Made by a program: the position numbers and the translations under genes | Part shown: positions 27,384 through 34,257 of the stretch, in pieces | Layout of the letters: each line of letters begins with the position of its first letter | How positions within the stretch are numbered: the stretch's first letter is position 1 | Notes under the pieces: generated by a model | Told to the model about the DNA's origin: nothing | The model's database searches: none | Seen by the model: only the letters and a program-made list of their open reading frames with translations | Assembly: GCA_023423995.1 (NCBI GenBank) | Contig: JAFAEL010000018.1 | Span: forward strand, 1-34,257 | Length of the DNA: 34,257 nt | Direction of reading: 5' to 3' | Source of the DNA: Pseudomonadota bacterium | GTDB taxonomy: Bacteria; Pseudomonadota; Alphaproteobacteria; Rhizobiales; Beijerinckiaceae

Positions 27384-28622
27384 TCAGGCGCGCACGAGCG
27401 GGCAGTTCCCGTCCTTGAGGGGGCGGAAGGCCTGTTCGGCCGGCAGGGTCGAGACGAGCTTGTAGTAGTCGCCCGGCCCCTTGCTTTCCTGAGGGGTCTT
27501 CACCGTGAACAGGTAGGCGGGGTGGATCTTGCGCCCGTCGACGCGGATCGAGCCTTGCCCGAAACAATCGTCGTCGGTCGGCATGCGCTTCATCTGCTCG
27601 ACGACAGCCCGGCCGGAAGCCTTGGCCTTCTCGACGCCGAGTTCCTTCACGGCCTTCAGGTAGTGCAGGACACCCGAATAATCGCCGGCCTGGCTCATGT
27701 TGGGGAAGGTGTTGGCCGGCAGCTTCGGCTTGACCCGGTTCATGAAGCTCCGCGTCCGGTCGTTGAGGTCCCAGTAGAAGGTCTCCGTGAGCGACAGCCC
27801 CTTGGCGACCGGAAGCCCCATCCCGCCGATATCGGTGATGAAGGTCACCATGGAGGCCATGCGGATGCCGCTCTGGTCGAGGCCGAATTCCTGCGCCTGC
27901 TTCAGGGAGGCAATCAGCTCGGTCCCGGCATTGGCGAAGGCGAGGACGTTGGCGCCGCTCGACTTGGCCTGGAGCAGGTAGGACGAGAAGTCGTTGGTCG
28001 AGCCATAGGGGTAGCGCACCGCGCCCAGTACCTTGCCGCCCGCCGCCTCGACGAAGCGGGTGCCGTCCGCCTGGGCGGCATGGCCGAAGGCGTAGTCGGC
28101 CGTGATGAAGAACCACTTGTCGCCGCCCGCCTTGACGAGCGAAGTCGCGGTCGAGTGGGCGAGGCACCAGGAATCCCAGGACCAGTGCAGCATGTTGGCG
28201 CTGCAGCTCTTGCCCGTGAGGTCCGAACTGCCAGCGACCGTCACGAGCGAGACCTTGTCCTTCTCCTCGATTAGCCCGCGCGCGCCGAGCGCGATGGAGG
28301 TGTTGCCGACATTGGTGATGATGTCGACGCCGCCCTGGTCGAACCATTGCCGGATGATCGAGAGGCCGACATCCGGCTTGTTCTGGTGGTCGGCGACGAG
28401 CACCTCCACCTTGATGTCCGGGTTCGCGGCCGTGAACTCCTCGACGGCCTGCCGCGTGCAGGCGACGCTCGTCGGCCCGGACAGGTCGCGGTAGATGCCC
28501 GACATGTCCGTGATCACGCCGATGCGGATCACCTGATTGCCCTGCGCCCGCGCCCGGCCTGCGGGCAGCACCAGGCTCGCGGCCGCGCCGGCCGCAAGGA
28601 ATGACCGTCTATCCATCCTCAT
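27384..28622 (-). CDS. ABC transporter substrate-binding protein (branched-chain amino acid type, Peripla_BP_6)
   Basis: 412 residues, exported. The N-terminus RMDRRSFLAAGAAASLVLPAGRARAQ is a Tat-type signal (RRSFLA). The mature part has the LivK-like two-lobe fold: IRIGVITDMSGIYRDLSG, VADHQNKPDVG, WFFITADYAFGHA. Periplasmic ligand is unknown; relatives in alicyclic and aromatic acid clusters bind aromatic or alicyclic carboxylates, so uptake of cyclohexanecarboxylate is the inference. No permease or ATPase genes accompany it in the window. ATG at 28622 follows GGAGGG. Probably the last gene of the aliB-aliA operon (50-base gap). Confidence 0.85.
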   Translation of the reverse strand: MRMDRRSFLAAGAAASLVLPAGRARAQGNQVIRIGVITDMSGIYRDLSGPTSVACTRQAVEEFTAANPDIKVEVLVADHQNKPDVGLSIIRQWFDQGGVDIITNVGNTSIALGARGLIEEKDKVSLVTVAGSSDLTGKSCSANMLHWSWDSWCLAHSTATSLVKAGGDKWFFITADYAFGHAAQADGTRFVEAAGGKVLGAVRYPYGSTNDFSSYLLQAKSSGANVLAFANAGTELIASLKQAQEFGLDQSGIRMASMVTFITDIGGMGLPVAKGLSLTETFYWDLNDRTRSFMNRVKPKLPANTFPNMSQAGDYSGVLHYLKAVKELGVEKAKASGRAVVEQMKRMPTDDDCFGQGSIRVDGRKIHPAYLFTVKTPQESKGPGDYYKLVSTLPAEQAFRPLKDGNCPLVRA

Positions 28623-28672
28623 CGTTCCCTCCAGTTTGTTGTCGTTGGGTGGGTCAGGGCTGCCGTGCCGGC

Positions 28673-30292
28673 CTAGGCGGGCTGCTTCACGGCCTCGCGC
28701 AGCTTGAATTTCTGGATCTTCCCGCTCGGCGTCCGCGGCAGGTCCGCCACGATCTCGAGCCGCTCCGGGACGTATTGCCGGGCCATCTTCTGGTCGGCGA
28801 GATACGCGGACATCTCCTCGAAGGAGAAGCTCTGGCCCTCGCGCGGGACCACGAACGCGCAGGCGCGCTCGCCGAGGCGCTCGTCCGGGTAGCCCACGAT
28901 GGCGACTGCCGCGATGGCGGGGTGCTTGAAGAGCAGGCCCTCGACCTCGACGACCGGGATGTTCTCGCCGCCCCGGATGATGATGTCCTTGGCGCGGCCC
29001 GCGATGCGGATGTAGCCGGCCTCGTCCATGCGGGCGAGGTCGCCCGTATCGAACCAGCCGTCCGGATCCTGCGGGTCGAGCTCGGGCCGCTTGAGGTAGC
29101 CGACGAAGTTCGAGCAGCCGCGGACCTGGAGGTAGCCCTCCTCGCCGGGCGGAAGGACGTCGCCGTTCGCGTCGATGACCCGGACCTCCATGCCGGGCAG
29201 CGCGACGCCGTCCGTATTGGTGGTCTTCTCTTCCGGGTCCTCCGGCCGCGTCGTCGTGACGGCCCCGTTCTCGGACATGCCCCAGCCGGAGATGATCGAG
29301 GCGCCGAGGGCCGCCTTCGCCTTGGTGACGAGGGCGCGCGGGATCGGGGCGCCGGCCGACACGAAGATGCGCAGGCTCGGCGTGCCCTGGCCTGTCCGCT
29401 CCACATGGTCGGCGAGGTCGTTGAGGAAGGGGGTCGCACCCATCGTGAAGGTGGCGCCGTTCTCCGCGATCTGCCGCTGCATCTCGGCGGCCACGAAGAT
29501 GTCCTGCAGCACGGCTGTGCCGCCGAGCATCACGGGAAGGACGAGGCCGTACATGAAGCCCAGCTGGTGGGCCATCGGCGAGGGCATGTGGATGACGTCG
29601 TCGGCCCCCAGGTGCAGCCGCTCGGCGAAGGGGCCGAGATTGGACAGCATCGTGTTGGAGGTGTGCGTCACTCCCTTGGGCTCGCCCGTCGTGCCGCTCG
29701 TATAGAGGAGCTGGATCACGTCGTCCGGCGAGAGCGGGGCCGGCTCGAAGGCGTCGCCCGCACCCGGCTCGAGCAGGGTGGCGAAATCCGTCTCGCCGCC
29801 CCCGCCGACAACGAAGACATGCCCCAGCTTGGGCAGCTTCGCCTGGAGGTCCCTGGCCATCCCGGCGTGGTCGAAGCCCCGGAAAGAGGCCGGGACGACG
29901 AGCACCTTCGCCTCCGCGAGGCCCAGCATGAAGCCGAGCTCGCGCTCCCGGAAGATGATCATCAGAGGGTTCGAGACCGCCCCGAGCTTCAGGCAGGCGA
30001 GATGGAGGACCGTGAACTCCCAGAAATTCGGCAGCTGGAAGGAGACGACGTCGCCGCGGCCGACGCCGCGGGCGCGGAGGGATTGCGCCACCCGGGTCGC
30101 CCGGGCGTCGAGCTCGCGATAGGTCAGCCGCGTCTCGGCGCCGGTATCGGCCCGGTTCGCGACGACCGCGATCTTGTCCGGCGTGTTCGCCACGGCGCGG
30201 GCGAGGTGGTCGAGCAGCGTCTCGTCGCGCCAGGCTCCCGACGCACGCGCCTCGGCGGCCCGCTTCTCCAGCAATCCTGCGGTCGTTCCCAT
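28673..30292 (-). CDS. aliA: Cyclohexanecarboxylate-CoA ligase-like AMP-forming acyl-CoA synthetase
   Basis: 539 residues, ANL superfamily. Motifs in order: LLYTSGTTGEPKGV (P-loop), GWGMSENGAV, GWFDTGDLARMDEAGYI, and the C-terminal catalytic lysine in PRTPSGKIQKFKLRE. It activates a carboxylate with ATP and CoA. The context, between aliB and a solute-binding protein and close to badHI, makes cyclohexanecarboxylate the likely substrate. The frame continues upstream out of family; ATG at 30292 (MGTTAGLLEKRAA) gives the normal length, 44 bases after the aliB stop. Confidence 0.83.
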   Translation of the reverse strand: MGTTAGLLEKRAAEARASGAWRDETLLDHLARAVANTPDKIAVVANRADTGAETRLTYRELDARATRVAQSLRARGVGRGDVVSFQLPNFWEFTVLHLACLKLGAVSNPLMIIFRERELGFMLGLAEAKVLVVPASFRGFDHAGMARDLQAKLPKLGHVFVVGGGGETDFATLLEPGAGDAFEPAPLSPDDVIQLLYTSGTTGEPKGVTHTSNTMLSNLGPFAERLHLGADDVIHMPSPMAHQLGFMYGLVLPVMLGGTAVLQDIFVAAEMQRQIAENGATFTMGATPFLNDLADHVERTGQGTPSLRIFVSAGAPIPRALVTKAKAALGASIISGWGMSENGAVTTTRPEDPEEKTTNTDGVALPGMEVRVIDANGDVLPPGEEGYLQVRGCSNFVGYLKRPELDPQDPDGWFDTGDLARMDEAGYIRIAGRAKDIIIRGGENIPVVEVEGLLFKHPAIAAVAIVGYPDERLGERACAFVVPREGQSFSFEEMSAYLADQKMARQYVPERLEIVADLPRTPSGKIQKFKLREAVKQPA

Positions 30293-30336
30293 CCCGGTCC
30301 CCTTTTGCGCGGAGCTCTTTCGGCTCTCGTCGCTCG

Positions 30337-31479
30337 TCAGCGGCGAGCCGCCCTGAGCCTTTCCCGCGCGATGATGAGTTTCATGATCTGCGCCGTGCCG
30401 TCCCCGATCTCGAGGCCCATCACGTCCCGCAGGCGCTGCTGGTGCGGCAGGTCCAGCGACCAGCCGTAATGACCGTGCGTGAGAAGGCACTGGTGGATGG
30501 TGTCGACCGCCGTCTTGGGGCCGAGCCATTTGCACATGGCGGCCTCCGCCGTGTGCGGGCGGCCCGCATCGCGCAGCGCGAGGGTGTTGTAGCAAAGCTG
30601 CCGGACCGCCTCGACCAATCCCTCCGCTTCGGCGAGCGGGAAGGTGACGCCCTGCTTGTCGGCGAGCGGCTTGCCGAAGGCCTGGCGCTCCTGGATGTAG
30701 GCCCAGCTCTCGTCGAGCGAGGCCTGCGCGGAGCCGAGGCATTGCAGCCCGATCAGGGCGCGGCTGAAATCGAAGCCCTGCATCACCTGGACGAAGCCCG
30801 CCCCCTCGGCCGCGAGCCGGTTGGCGACCGGCACCCGCACCTCGTCGAAGAAGACGGAGCTGCGCCCGATCGCCTTCGAGCCGAGATCCGTGAACCGGAG
30901 GGTGGAGACGCCGGGCGCATCCATCGGGATCAGGAAGGCGCTGACGCCGCGCGCACCGTCCTCGGGGCTGCCGGTACGGGCGAAGGTCACGATCGCGTCC
31001 GCCTGGTCGGCCATCGAGATCGAGGATTTCTCGCCCTTCAGGATGTAGCTGTCGCCGTCGCGGCGGGCGGAGAGCGCGAGGTGCGCGGCAGCGGCGCCGC
31101 CGCGCGGCTCCGTCAGCCCGATCGCCACCACGCTCTCGCCGGAGACGATCCGGCCCACCCATTCGGCCGCGAGTTCGGGCGAGGCGTAGCGCGAGATGAT
31201 CGCACCGTTCAGCGAGCCGAGGATCTGGACATAGGCGACGTTGATGTCCGCATAGCCGATCTCCTCGGCGATCAGGCCGGTCGTCACGCTCGGCTGGGCG
31301 AGGCCGCCGAACTCCTCGGGAAGCTCGGGCGCGATCAGCCCGAGCGAGCCCATCTCCCGCAGCAGGTCGCGTTCGACCCGGCCCGTACCCTCGCGCCCCT
31401 GGTAGCCCGGCGCCACCTTCTCCCGCGCGAACCGGCGAGCGACGTCCCTGATTTCGCTCTGCTCGTCGCTCAACAGCAT
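30337..31479 (-). CDS. aliB: Cyclohexanecarboxyl-CoA dehydrogenase-like acyl-CoA dehydrogenase
   Basis: 380 residues, flavin acyl-CoA dehydrogenase. Family elements: PEEFGGLAQPSVTTGLIAEEIG, AIGLTEPRGGAAAAH, the FAD segment RQAFGKPLADKQ, and the C-terminal GLEIGDGTAQIMKLI. At the usual catalytic-base site of YEGT-type enzymes there is D360 (GDGT). AliB converts cyclohexanecarboxyl-CoA to cyclohex-1-ene-1-carboxyl-CoA. Assignment to this substrate is from context with aliA and badHI. ATG at 31479. First gene of the operon, with a promoter and operator-like repeat 50-90 bases upstream. Confidence 0.82.
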   Translation of the reverse strand: MLLSDEQSEIRDVARRFAREKVAPGYQGREGTGRVERDLLREMGSLGLIAPELPEEFGGLAQPSVTTGLIAEEIGYADINVAYVQILGSLNGAIISRYASPELAAEWVGRIVSGESVVAIGLTEPRGGAAAAHLALSARRDGDSYILKGEKSSISMADQADAIVTFARTGSPEDGARGVSAFLIPMDAPGVSTLRFTDLGSKAIGRSSVFFDEVRVPVANRLAAEGAGFVQVMQGFDFSRALIGLQCLGSAQASLDESWAYIQERQAFGKPLADKQGVTFPLAEAEGLVEAVRQLCYNTLALRDAGRPHTAEAAMCKWLGPKTAVDTIHQCLLTHGHYGWSLDLPHQQRLRDVMGLEIGDGTAQIMKLIIARERLRAARR

Positions 31480-31530
31480 CCGCGGATTGTCCTGGCCCGA
31501 GCATGGATCGCCGGTCGGCCGGCACCCATC

Positions 31531-31568
31531 ACGCTACCGGGGCGCCAATAAATGTCAATACATTGATA
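31531..31568 (-). promoter_or_regulatory. aliB promoter with overlapping operator-like palindrome
   Basis: On the minus strand TTGACA (31553-31558), 16-base spacer, TAGCGT (31531-31536, weak). The -35 is embedded in TATCAAT-GT-ATTGACA (31553-31568), arms matching at six of seven positions. The same core and register recur at badH/badR. Confidence 0.55.
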
Positions 31569-31742
31569 TAAACGGGCCGCCGGGAACGAGCGATGCGGCC
31601 GAAGTCCGGCCCCCGGTGCTCGCGCGGCCGCGCATCGCCGTGGAGCGGCGCGGGAAGCGTCGTCGATCTGGAGAGAGGTGTCGAAAAGTGCCGGCAAGCG
31701 GCTCAGCGGCCCGAGGCCGCTTCAGGAGCGCGCGTCATGGCT

Positions 31743-31784
31743 CGCGGCGTTCCCGCCGCGCGGGCGCGCGAAGACTTCGCGCGC
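31743..31784 (-). terminator. Tandem GC-rich hairpins after the NDUFS4-like gene
   Basis: Hairpin one: CGCGGCG-TTCC-CGCCGCG (31743-31760). Hairpin two: a 21-base inverted repeat centred on 31774 (31764-31784), with GAAG/CTTC inner arms and GCGCGC outer arms. Both lie within 60 bases beyond the minus-strand stop at 31802. No U-tract. Confidence 0.4.
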
Positions 31785-31801
31785 GCCGGGTGCCGCCTAG
31801 C

Positions 31802-32107
31802 TCAATGCGTCCAGGGGGCCGTGCGGTTGAACTTGAAATTGTCCGAATAGGCCATGGTCCGTGGCCGGCTCTCGGTCGGCTCCTCGACCCGGTACGGGAT
31901 GCCCTCGCGCTCGGCATAGGCGATGGCCTCCTCCTTCGTGTCGAAGCGGAGGTTCAGCTGCTGGCGCGTATCGCCCGAGGAGGTCCAGCCCATCAGGGGC
32001 TCGATCTCGCGCGGGGTCTCCTGCTCGAACTGGAGATGCCAGAGCTTCGTGCGCGCGAGGCCCGACTGCGTCGCGCTCTTGGCGGGCTTAAAGATTCGGG
32101 CAGGCAT
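31802..32107 (-). CDS. Complex I accessory subunit, NDUFS4 family (ETC_C1_NDUFS4)
   Basis: 101 residues, accessory subunit of respiratory complex I found in Alphaproteobacteria and mitochondria. It matches along its full length: [77 protein letters not shown]. The ending with NF and PWTH is characteristic. Peripheral arm, cytoplasmic side. ATG at 32107, 30 bases downstream of tRNA-Pro, and no other complex I gene is adjacent, which is usual for this gene. Confidence 0.92.
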   Translation of the reverse strand: MPARIFKPAKSATQSGLARTKLWHLQFEQETPREIEPLMGWTSSGDTRQQLNLRFDTKEEAIAYAEREGIPYRVEEPTESRPRTMAYSDNFKFNRTAPWTH

Positions 32108-32136
32108 TCGGTCCGTCTGTCCTCAACGCGTGGCGG

Positions 32137-32213
32137 TGGTCGGGGCGGCCGGATTCGAACCAGCGACCCTCTGCTCCCAAAGCAGATGCGCTACCAGACT
32201 GCGCTACGCCCCG
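32137..32213 (-). tRNA. tRNA-Pro (anticodon UGG)
   Basis: Minus-strand cloverleaf: acceptor CGGGGCG/CGCCCCG, D arm GCGC, anticodon stem TCTGC/GCAGA with loop TTTGGGA (anticodon TGG), T arm CTGG-TTCGAAT-CCGG, discriminator A and encoded CCA (32137-32139). Confidence 0.97.
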
Positions 32214-32311
32214 AACAAGCCACGGATGCTAGTGGGCTCAAGGGGCTGGAACGTCAAGAGTTCCAAGCTCCATCGCGACCGGACGAGGGACGGAGGGCCG
32301 GTGGCCCGGTT

Positions 32312-32779
32312 CTAGCGCGCCTTGAACATCGGATGGACCACCCGGTCGCCCGGATGGAGGCCGAGGCGCTTCGCGCTCCCGGCGATCAGCTCCAGCACGC
32401 CGAGCACCGGTTCGCCGGAGGAGATCGTCCGCGTCGAGAGCGGCTCGGTGTTCTCGGCGATCCGGGCAATCGTCCCGTCCGGCCGGATGAAGAACATGTC
32501 GAGAGGGATGTAGGTGTTCTGCATCCACATCGAGACCGGCTCGACGCGGGCGAAATCGAACAGCATGCCCCGGTCCGGTGCCATGCTGCGCCGGTACATG
32601 AGGCCCTGTGCGCGGTCGGCGTCGTTGCGGGCGACCTCGACCTGGAATTCGTGCCGCTGGCCCGCCTTCGTGACGATCGTCAGCGGCTCGAAGCTTTGCG
32701 CCCAGGCCGCGACGGGGAGGAGGAGCAGAAACGTGAGGAGCACGGCCCAGCAGGACCGCGCGGCAAGGTTCGGACGCAT
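32312..32779 (-). CDS. DUF192 family exported protein
   Basis: 155 residues. Signal peptide at 1-27 (AVLLTFLLLLPVAAWAQ). DUF192 core: FQVEVARNDADRAQGLMYRRSM, GMLFDFARVEPVSMWMQNTYIPLDMFFI, and the conserved ending GVLELIAGSAKRLGLHPGDRV. The domain is widespread and of unknown biochemical role. ATG at 32779 is chosen because it begins directly with the signal peptide and lies four bases after the cold-shock gene stop; an upstream TTG would add twelve residues. Probably co-transcribed with the cold-shock gene. Confidence 0.87.
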   Translation of the reverse strand: MRPNLAARSCWAVLLTFLLLLPVAAWAQSFEPLTIVTKAGQRHEFQVEVARNDADRAQGLMYRRSMAPDRGMLFDFARVEPVSMWMQNTYIPLDMFFIRPDGTIARIAENTEPLSTRTISSGEPVLGVLELIAGSAKRLGLHPGDRVVHPMFKAR

Positions 32780-32783
32780 CGCC

Positions 32784-33392
32784 TCAATGTGAGGCGGGCA
32801 GCGCACTCTGCGCAAGCCGCACTTCCGCGGCCATGTGGCCCTTCGAGCCGTCGCCGTACCGGACGAAGACGCGGTCGCCGGGCTTGAGCTCGGCGATGCC
32901 GTAGCGGCGCAGGGTTTCCATGTGCACGAAGATGTCCGGCGTGCCGTCGCCGCGGGTGAGGAAGCCGAAGCCGCGCAGGCGGTTGAACCACTTCACGGTC
33001 GCCGATTCGAGGCCGCTCGTCGGCACCACGACCTCGTGGGTGCGCGCCATCGGCAGCTCGGACGGATGGATGGCCGTGGAATCGTCGAGCGAGACGACCT
33101 TGAGGGCCTGCAGGCCGCGGGAGCGCTTGGCCGCCTCCACCACGATGCGGGCGCCTTCATGCGCGGCCTGGTAGCCGTCCCGCCGCAGGCACGTCACATG
33201 GAGAAGAACGTCGGGCAGGCCGTCATCCGGGACGATGAACCCGAATCCCTTGGCGACATCGAACCATTTGATGCGCCCCGAAACCTGGACGACCTCGAGG
33301 TCCGCACCTGCCTCGGCCTCGGACCGCGCGGTGCGGGCCTCGAAACCATCAACTCCGCCTGCCCGCGGGGGCAAACCGTACTCGTCCGACAT
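32784..33392 (-). CDS. Double cold-shock-domain protein
   Basis: 202 residues with two cold-shock domains. Domain one is about 36-100 ([16 protein letters not shown], then DVLLHVTCL) and domain two about 127-190 ([16 protein letters not shown], then DIFVHMETL). Each has the RNP1-like GFGF and RNP2-like VxxH single-stranded nucleic-acid-binding motifs. Two-domain forms with a linker are typical of Hyphomicrobiales. Likely an RNA chaperone or antiterminator. The N-terminal 35 residues are low-complexity and acidic. ATG at 33392. Confidence 0.92.
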   Translation of the reverse strand: MSDEYGLPPRAGGVDGFEARTARSEAEAGADLEVVQVSGRIKWFDVAKGFGFIVPDDGLPDVLLHVTCLRRDGYQAAHEGARIVVEAAKRSRGLQALKVVSLDDSTAIHPSELPMARTHEVVVPTSGLESATVKWFNRLRGFGFLTRGDGTPDIFVHMETLRRYGIAELKPGDRVFVRYGDGSKGHMAAEVRLAQSALPASH

Positions 33393-33496
33393 TGCGCACC
33401 GCCCGAATCACGCCGCTGATTCGCTTGGTGAACATAACATCAAGACGACTCGCGCAAAGGCGCGTTTCCAGCCATCCACCGTCAGTTCGCGGCGAG

Positions 33497-34257
33497 TCAC
33501 TGCGTCGCGGCCAGCGGCCCGAGCACGGTTCCGATCTCCGCGCCGATGACGAGATCGGCCAGCGAGTCAAGGTCGGTGGGTTCCCTATTCAGGATGGCCA
33601 GGCGGGCTCCGTTGCGCTTCGCCAGGACCGGAAACCCGGCCGCCGGATAGACGACGAGCGAGGAGCCGATCGCCAGGAACAGGTCGCAGCCGAGCGTCAG
33701 CTCGCGCGCCCGCTGCATGGCCGCCTCGGGCATCGCCTGCCCGAAGGAGATGGTGGCCGACTTCACCAGGCCGCCGCATTCGCGGCAGGTCGGGGCGCGG
33801 CCGCTCGCCTCGAAGGCGCGCCGCACGTCGCCGAGTTCGTGCCGCAGCCCGCAAGCCAGGCAGGTCGCGTAGGTGCCGTTCCCGTGCAGCTCGATCACCC
33901 TCTCGTCCGGGATGCCCGAAGCCTGGTGCAGTCCGTCGATGTTCTGCGTAATGATTCCCGGCGATTTGCCCTCCGACACGAGGGCCGCGAGCGCGAGGTG
34001 GCCCGCGCTGGGCTGCGCCCCCCGATAGATGTCGTCCATCGTGAACTTGCGCCGCCACGCCTCGCAGCGCGCCTCCTCCGAGGCGAGCCATTCGCCGAAG
34101 TCGATGGGCTTGTTCTGCAGCCAGGGGGATCCCGGCGAGCGGAAATCGGGCACGCCGCTCTCGGTCGATATGCCGGCGCCCGTGAAGGCCACGACGTTGC
34201 GGGCCCTCGCGATCATCCGCCTGAGCTCCTCGGCCAGTTCGGCCGGAGTGTCTTGGT
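33497..34257 (-). CDS. cobB: Sir2-family NAD-dependent protein deacylase (5' end off right edge)
   Basis: Removes acyl groups from lysines using NAD+. Motifs: VVAFTGAGISTESGVPDFRS, ITQNIDGLHQASG, the catalytic histidine in IELHGNGTYATC, zinc ligands in CLACG and CRECG, and FLAIGSSLVVYPAAGFP. An ATG at 34216 would make a 239-residue protein, but the frame stays open to the window edge with family-like helix TPAELAEELRRMI, so the true start is probably just outside. It ends 104 bases before the cold-shock gene start. Confidence 0.9.
   Translation of the reverse strand, partial: QDTPAELAEELRRMIARARNVVAFTGAGISTESGVPDFRSPGSPWLQNKPIDFGEWLASEEARCEAWRRKFTMDDIYRGAQPSAGHLALAALVSEGKSPGIITQNIDGLHQASGIPDERVIELHGNGTYATCLACGLRHELGDVRRAFEASGRAPTCRECGGLVKSATISFGQAMPEAAMQRARELTLGCDLFLAIGSSLVVYPAAGFPVLAKRNGARLAILNREPTDLDSLADLVIGAEIGTVLGPLAATQ

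Larger units (their letters stand above)
31480..31801. other. Intergenic region upstream of aliB
   Basis: 322 bases. The first 90 hold the aliB promoter and operator. The remainder is GC-rich and non-coding; it ends with two adjacent hairpins (31743-31784) just past the stop of the complex I subunit gene. Small open frames here have no family resemblance. Confidence 0.5.

Noticed and set aside
31593..31850. Small plus-strand frame of 85 codons
   Set aside because: Arg/Ala-rich, no plausible ribosome site, and it overlaps the hairpins and the end of the NDUFS4-like gene.
1..34257. CRISPR arrays or insertion sequences
   Set aside because: No regularly spaced repeats and no transposase-like frame or terminal inverted repeats were found; the only mobile trace is the tRNA-Arg island.

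Overview
The window is high-G+C, densely packed alphaproteobacterial chromosome. A member of the Hyphomicrobiales is most likely, near the Methylobacteriaceae or Bradyrhizobium/Rhodopseudomonas type. Evidence includes an lgt-midA-pgeF operon divergent from ubiK, a two-domain cold-shock protein next to a DUF192 gene, tRNA-Pro and an NDUFS4-type complex I subunit, and badHI/aliAB-type alicyclic acid genes. This placement is inferred from gene content only.

Layout. 1-5.3 kb: housekeeping genes (5' part of glucose-6-phosphate isomerase, a 2OG-Fe(II) oxygenase, a periplasmic L,D-transpeptidase, the pgeF/midA/lgt operon, ubiK). 5.3-9.3 kb: a membrane GGDEF-EAL protein, a D-2-hydroxyacid dehydrogenase-like protein, a Gfo/Idh/MocA oxidoreductase and tRNA-Arg(UCU). 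9.3-12.4 kb: a small decayed genomic island of visibly lower G+C. It is bounded by a perfect 55-bp direct repeat of the 5' part of tRNA-Arg and its leader. It carries a truncated tyrosine-integrase gene and a two-gene DarT/DarG-like toxin-antitoxin or phage-defence pair with unusual gene order and C-terminal extensions. 12.5-17.5 kb: a four-gene minus-strand operon that looks like an uncharacterised exopolysaccharide system: a TackOD1 zinc-ribbon protein with a degenerate GGDEF-like tail, a membrane GT2 synthase, a membrane-fusion protein and an exported TIM-barrel protein.

17.8-25.2 kb: a zinc alcohol dehydrogenase, a yhiI-rbbA-yhhJ type ABC export operon, and a divergent Crp/Fnr regulator. 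25.2-31.6 kb: a cyclohexanecarboxylate-type degradation locus (badI, badH, badR-like MarR regulator, an orphan solute-binding protein, aliA, aliB). The hydratase badK is absent from the window. A shared operator-like motif overlaps the -35 box in front of both aliB and badH. 31.8-34.3 kb: conserved housekeeping genes (NDUFS4-like, tRNA-Pro, DUF192, double cold-shock protein, and a Sir2 deacetylase running off the right edge).

The two places most worth attention are the DarTG-like island, which has displaced the tRNA-Arg 5' half and promoter so that an orphan tRNA promoter now points into it, and the TackOD1/GT2/HlyD/TIM-barrel operon. All family assignments were made by reading motifs by eye; no database search was run.
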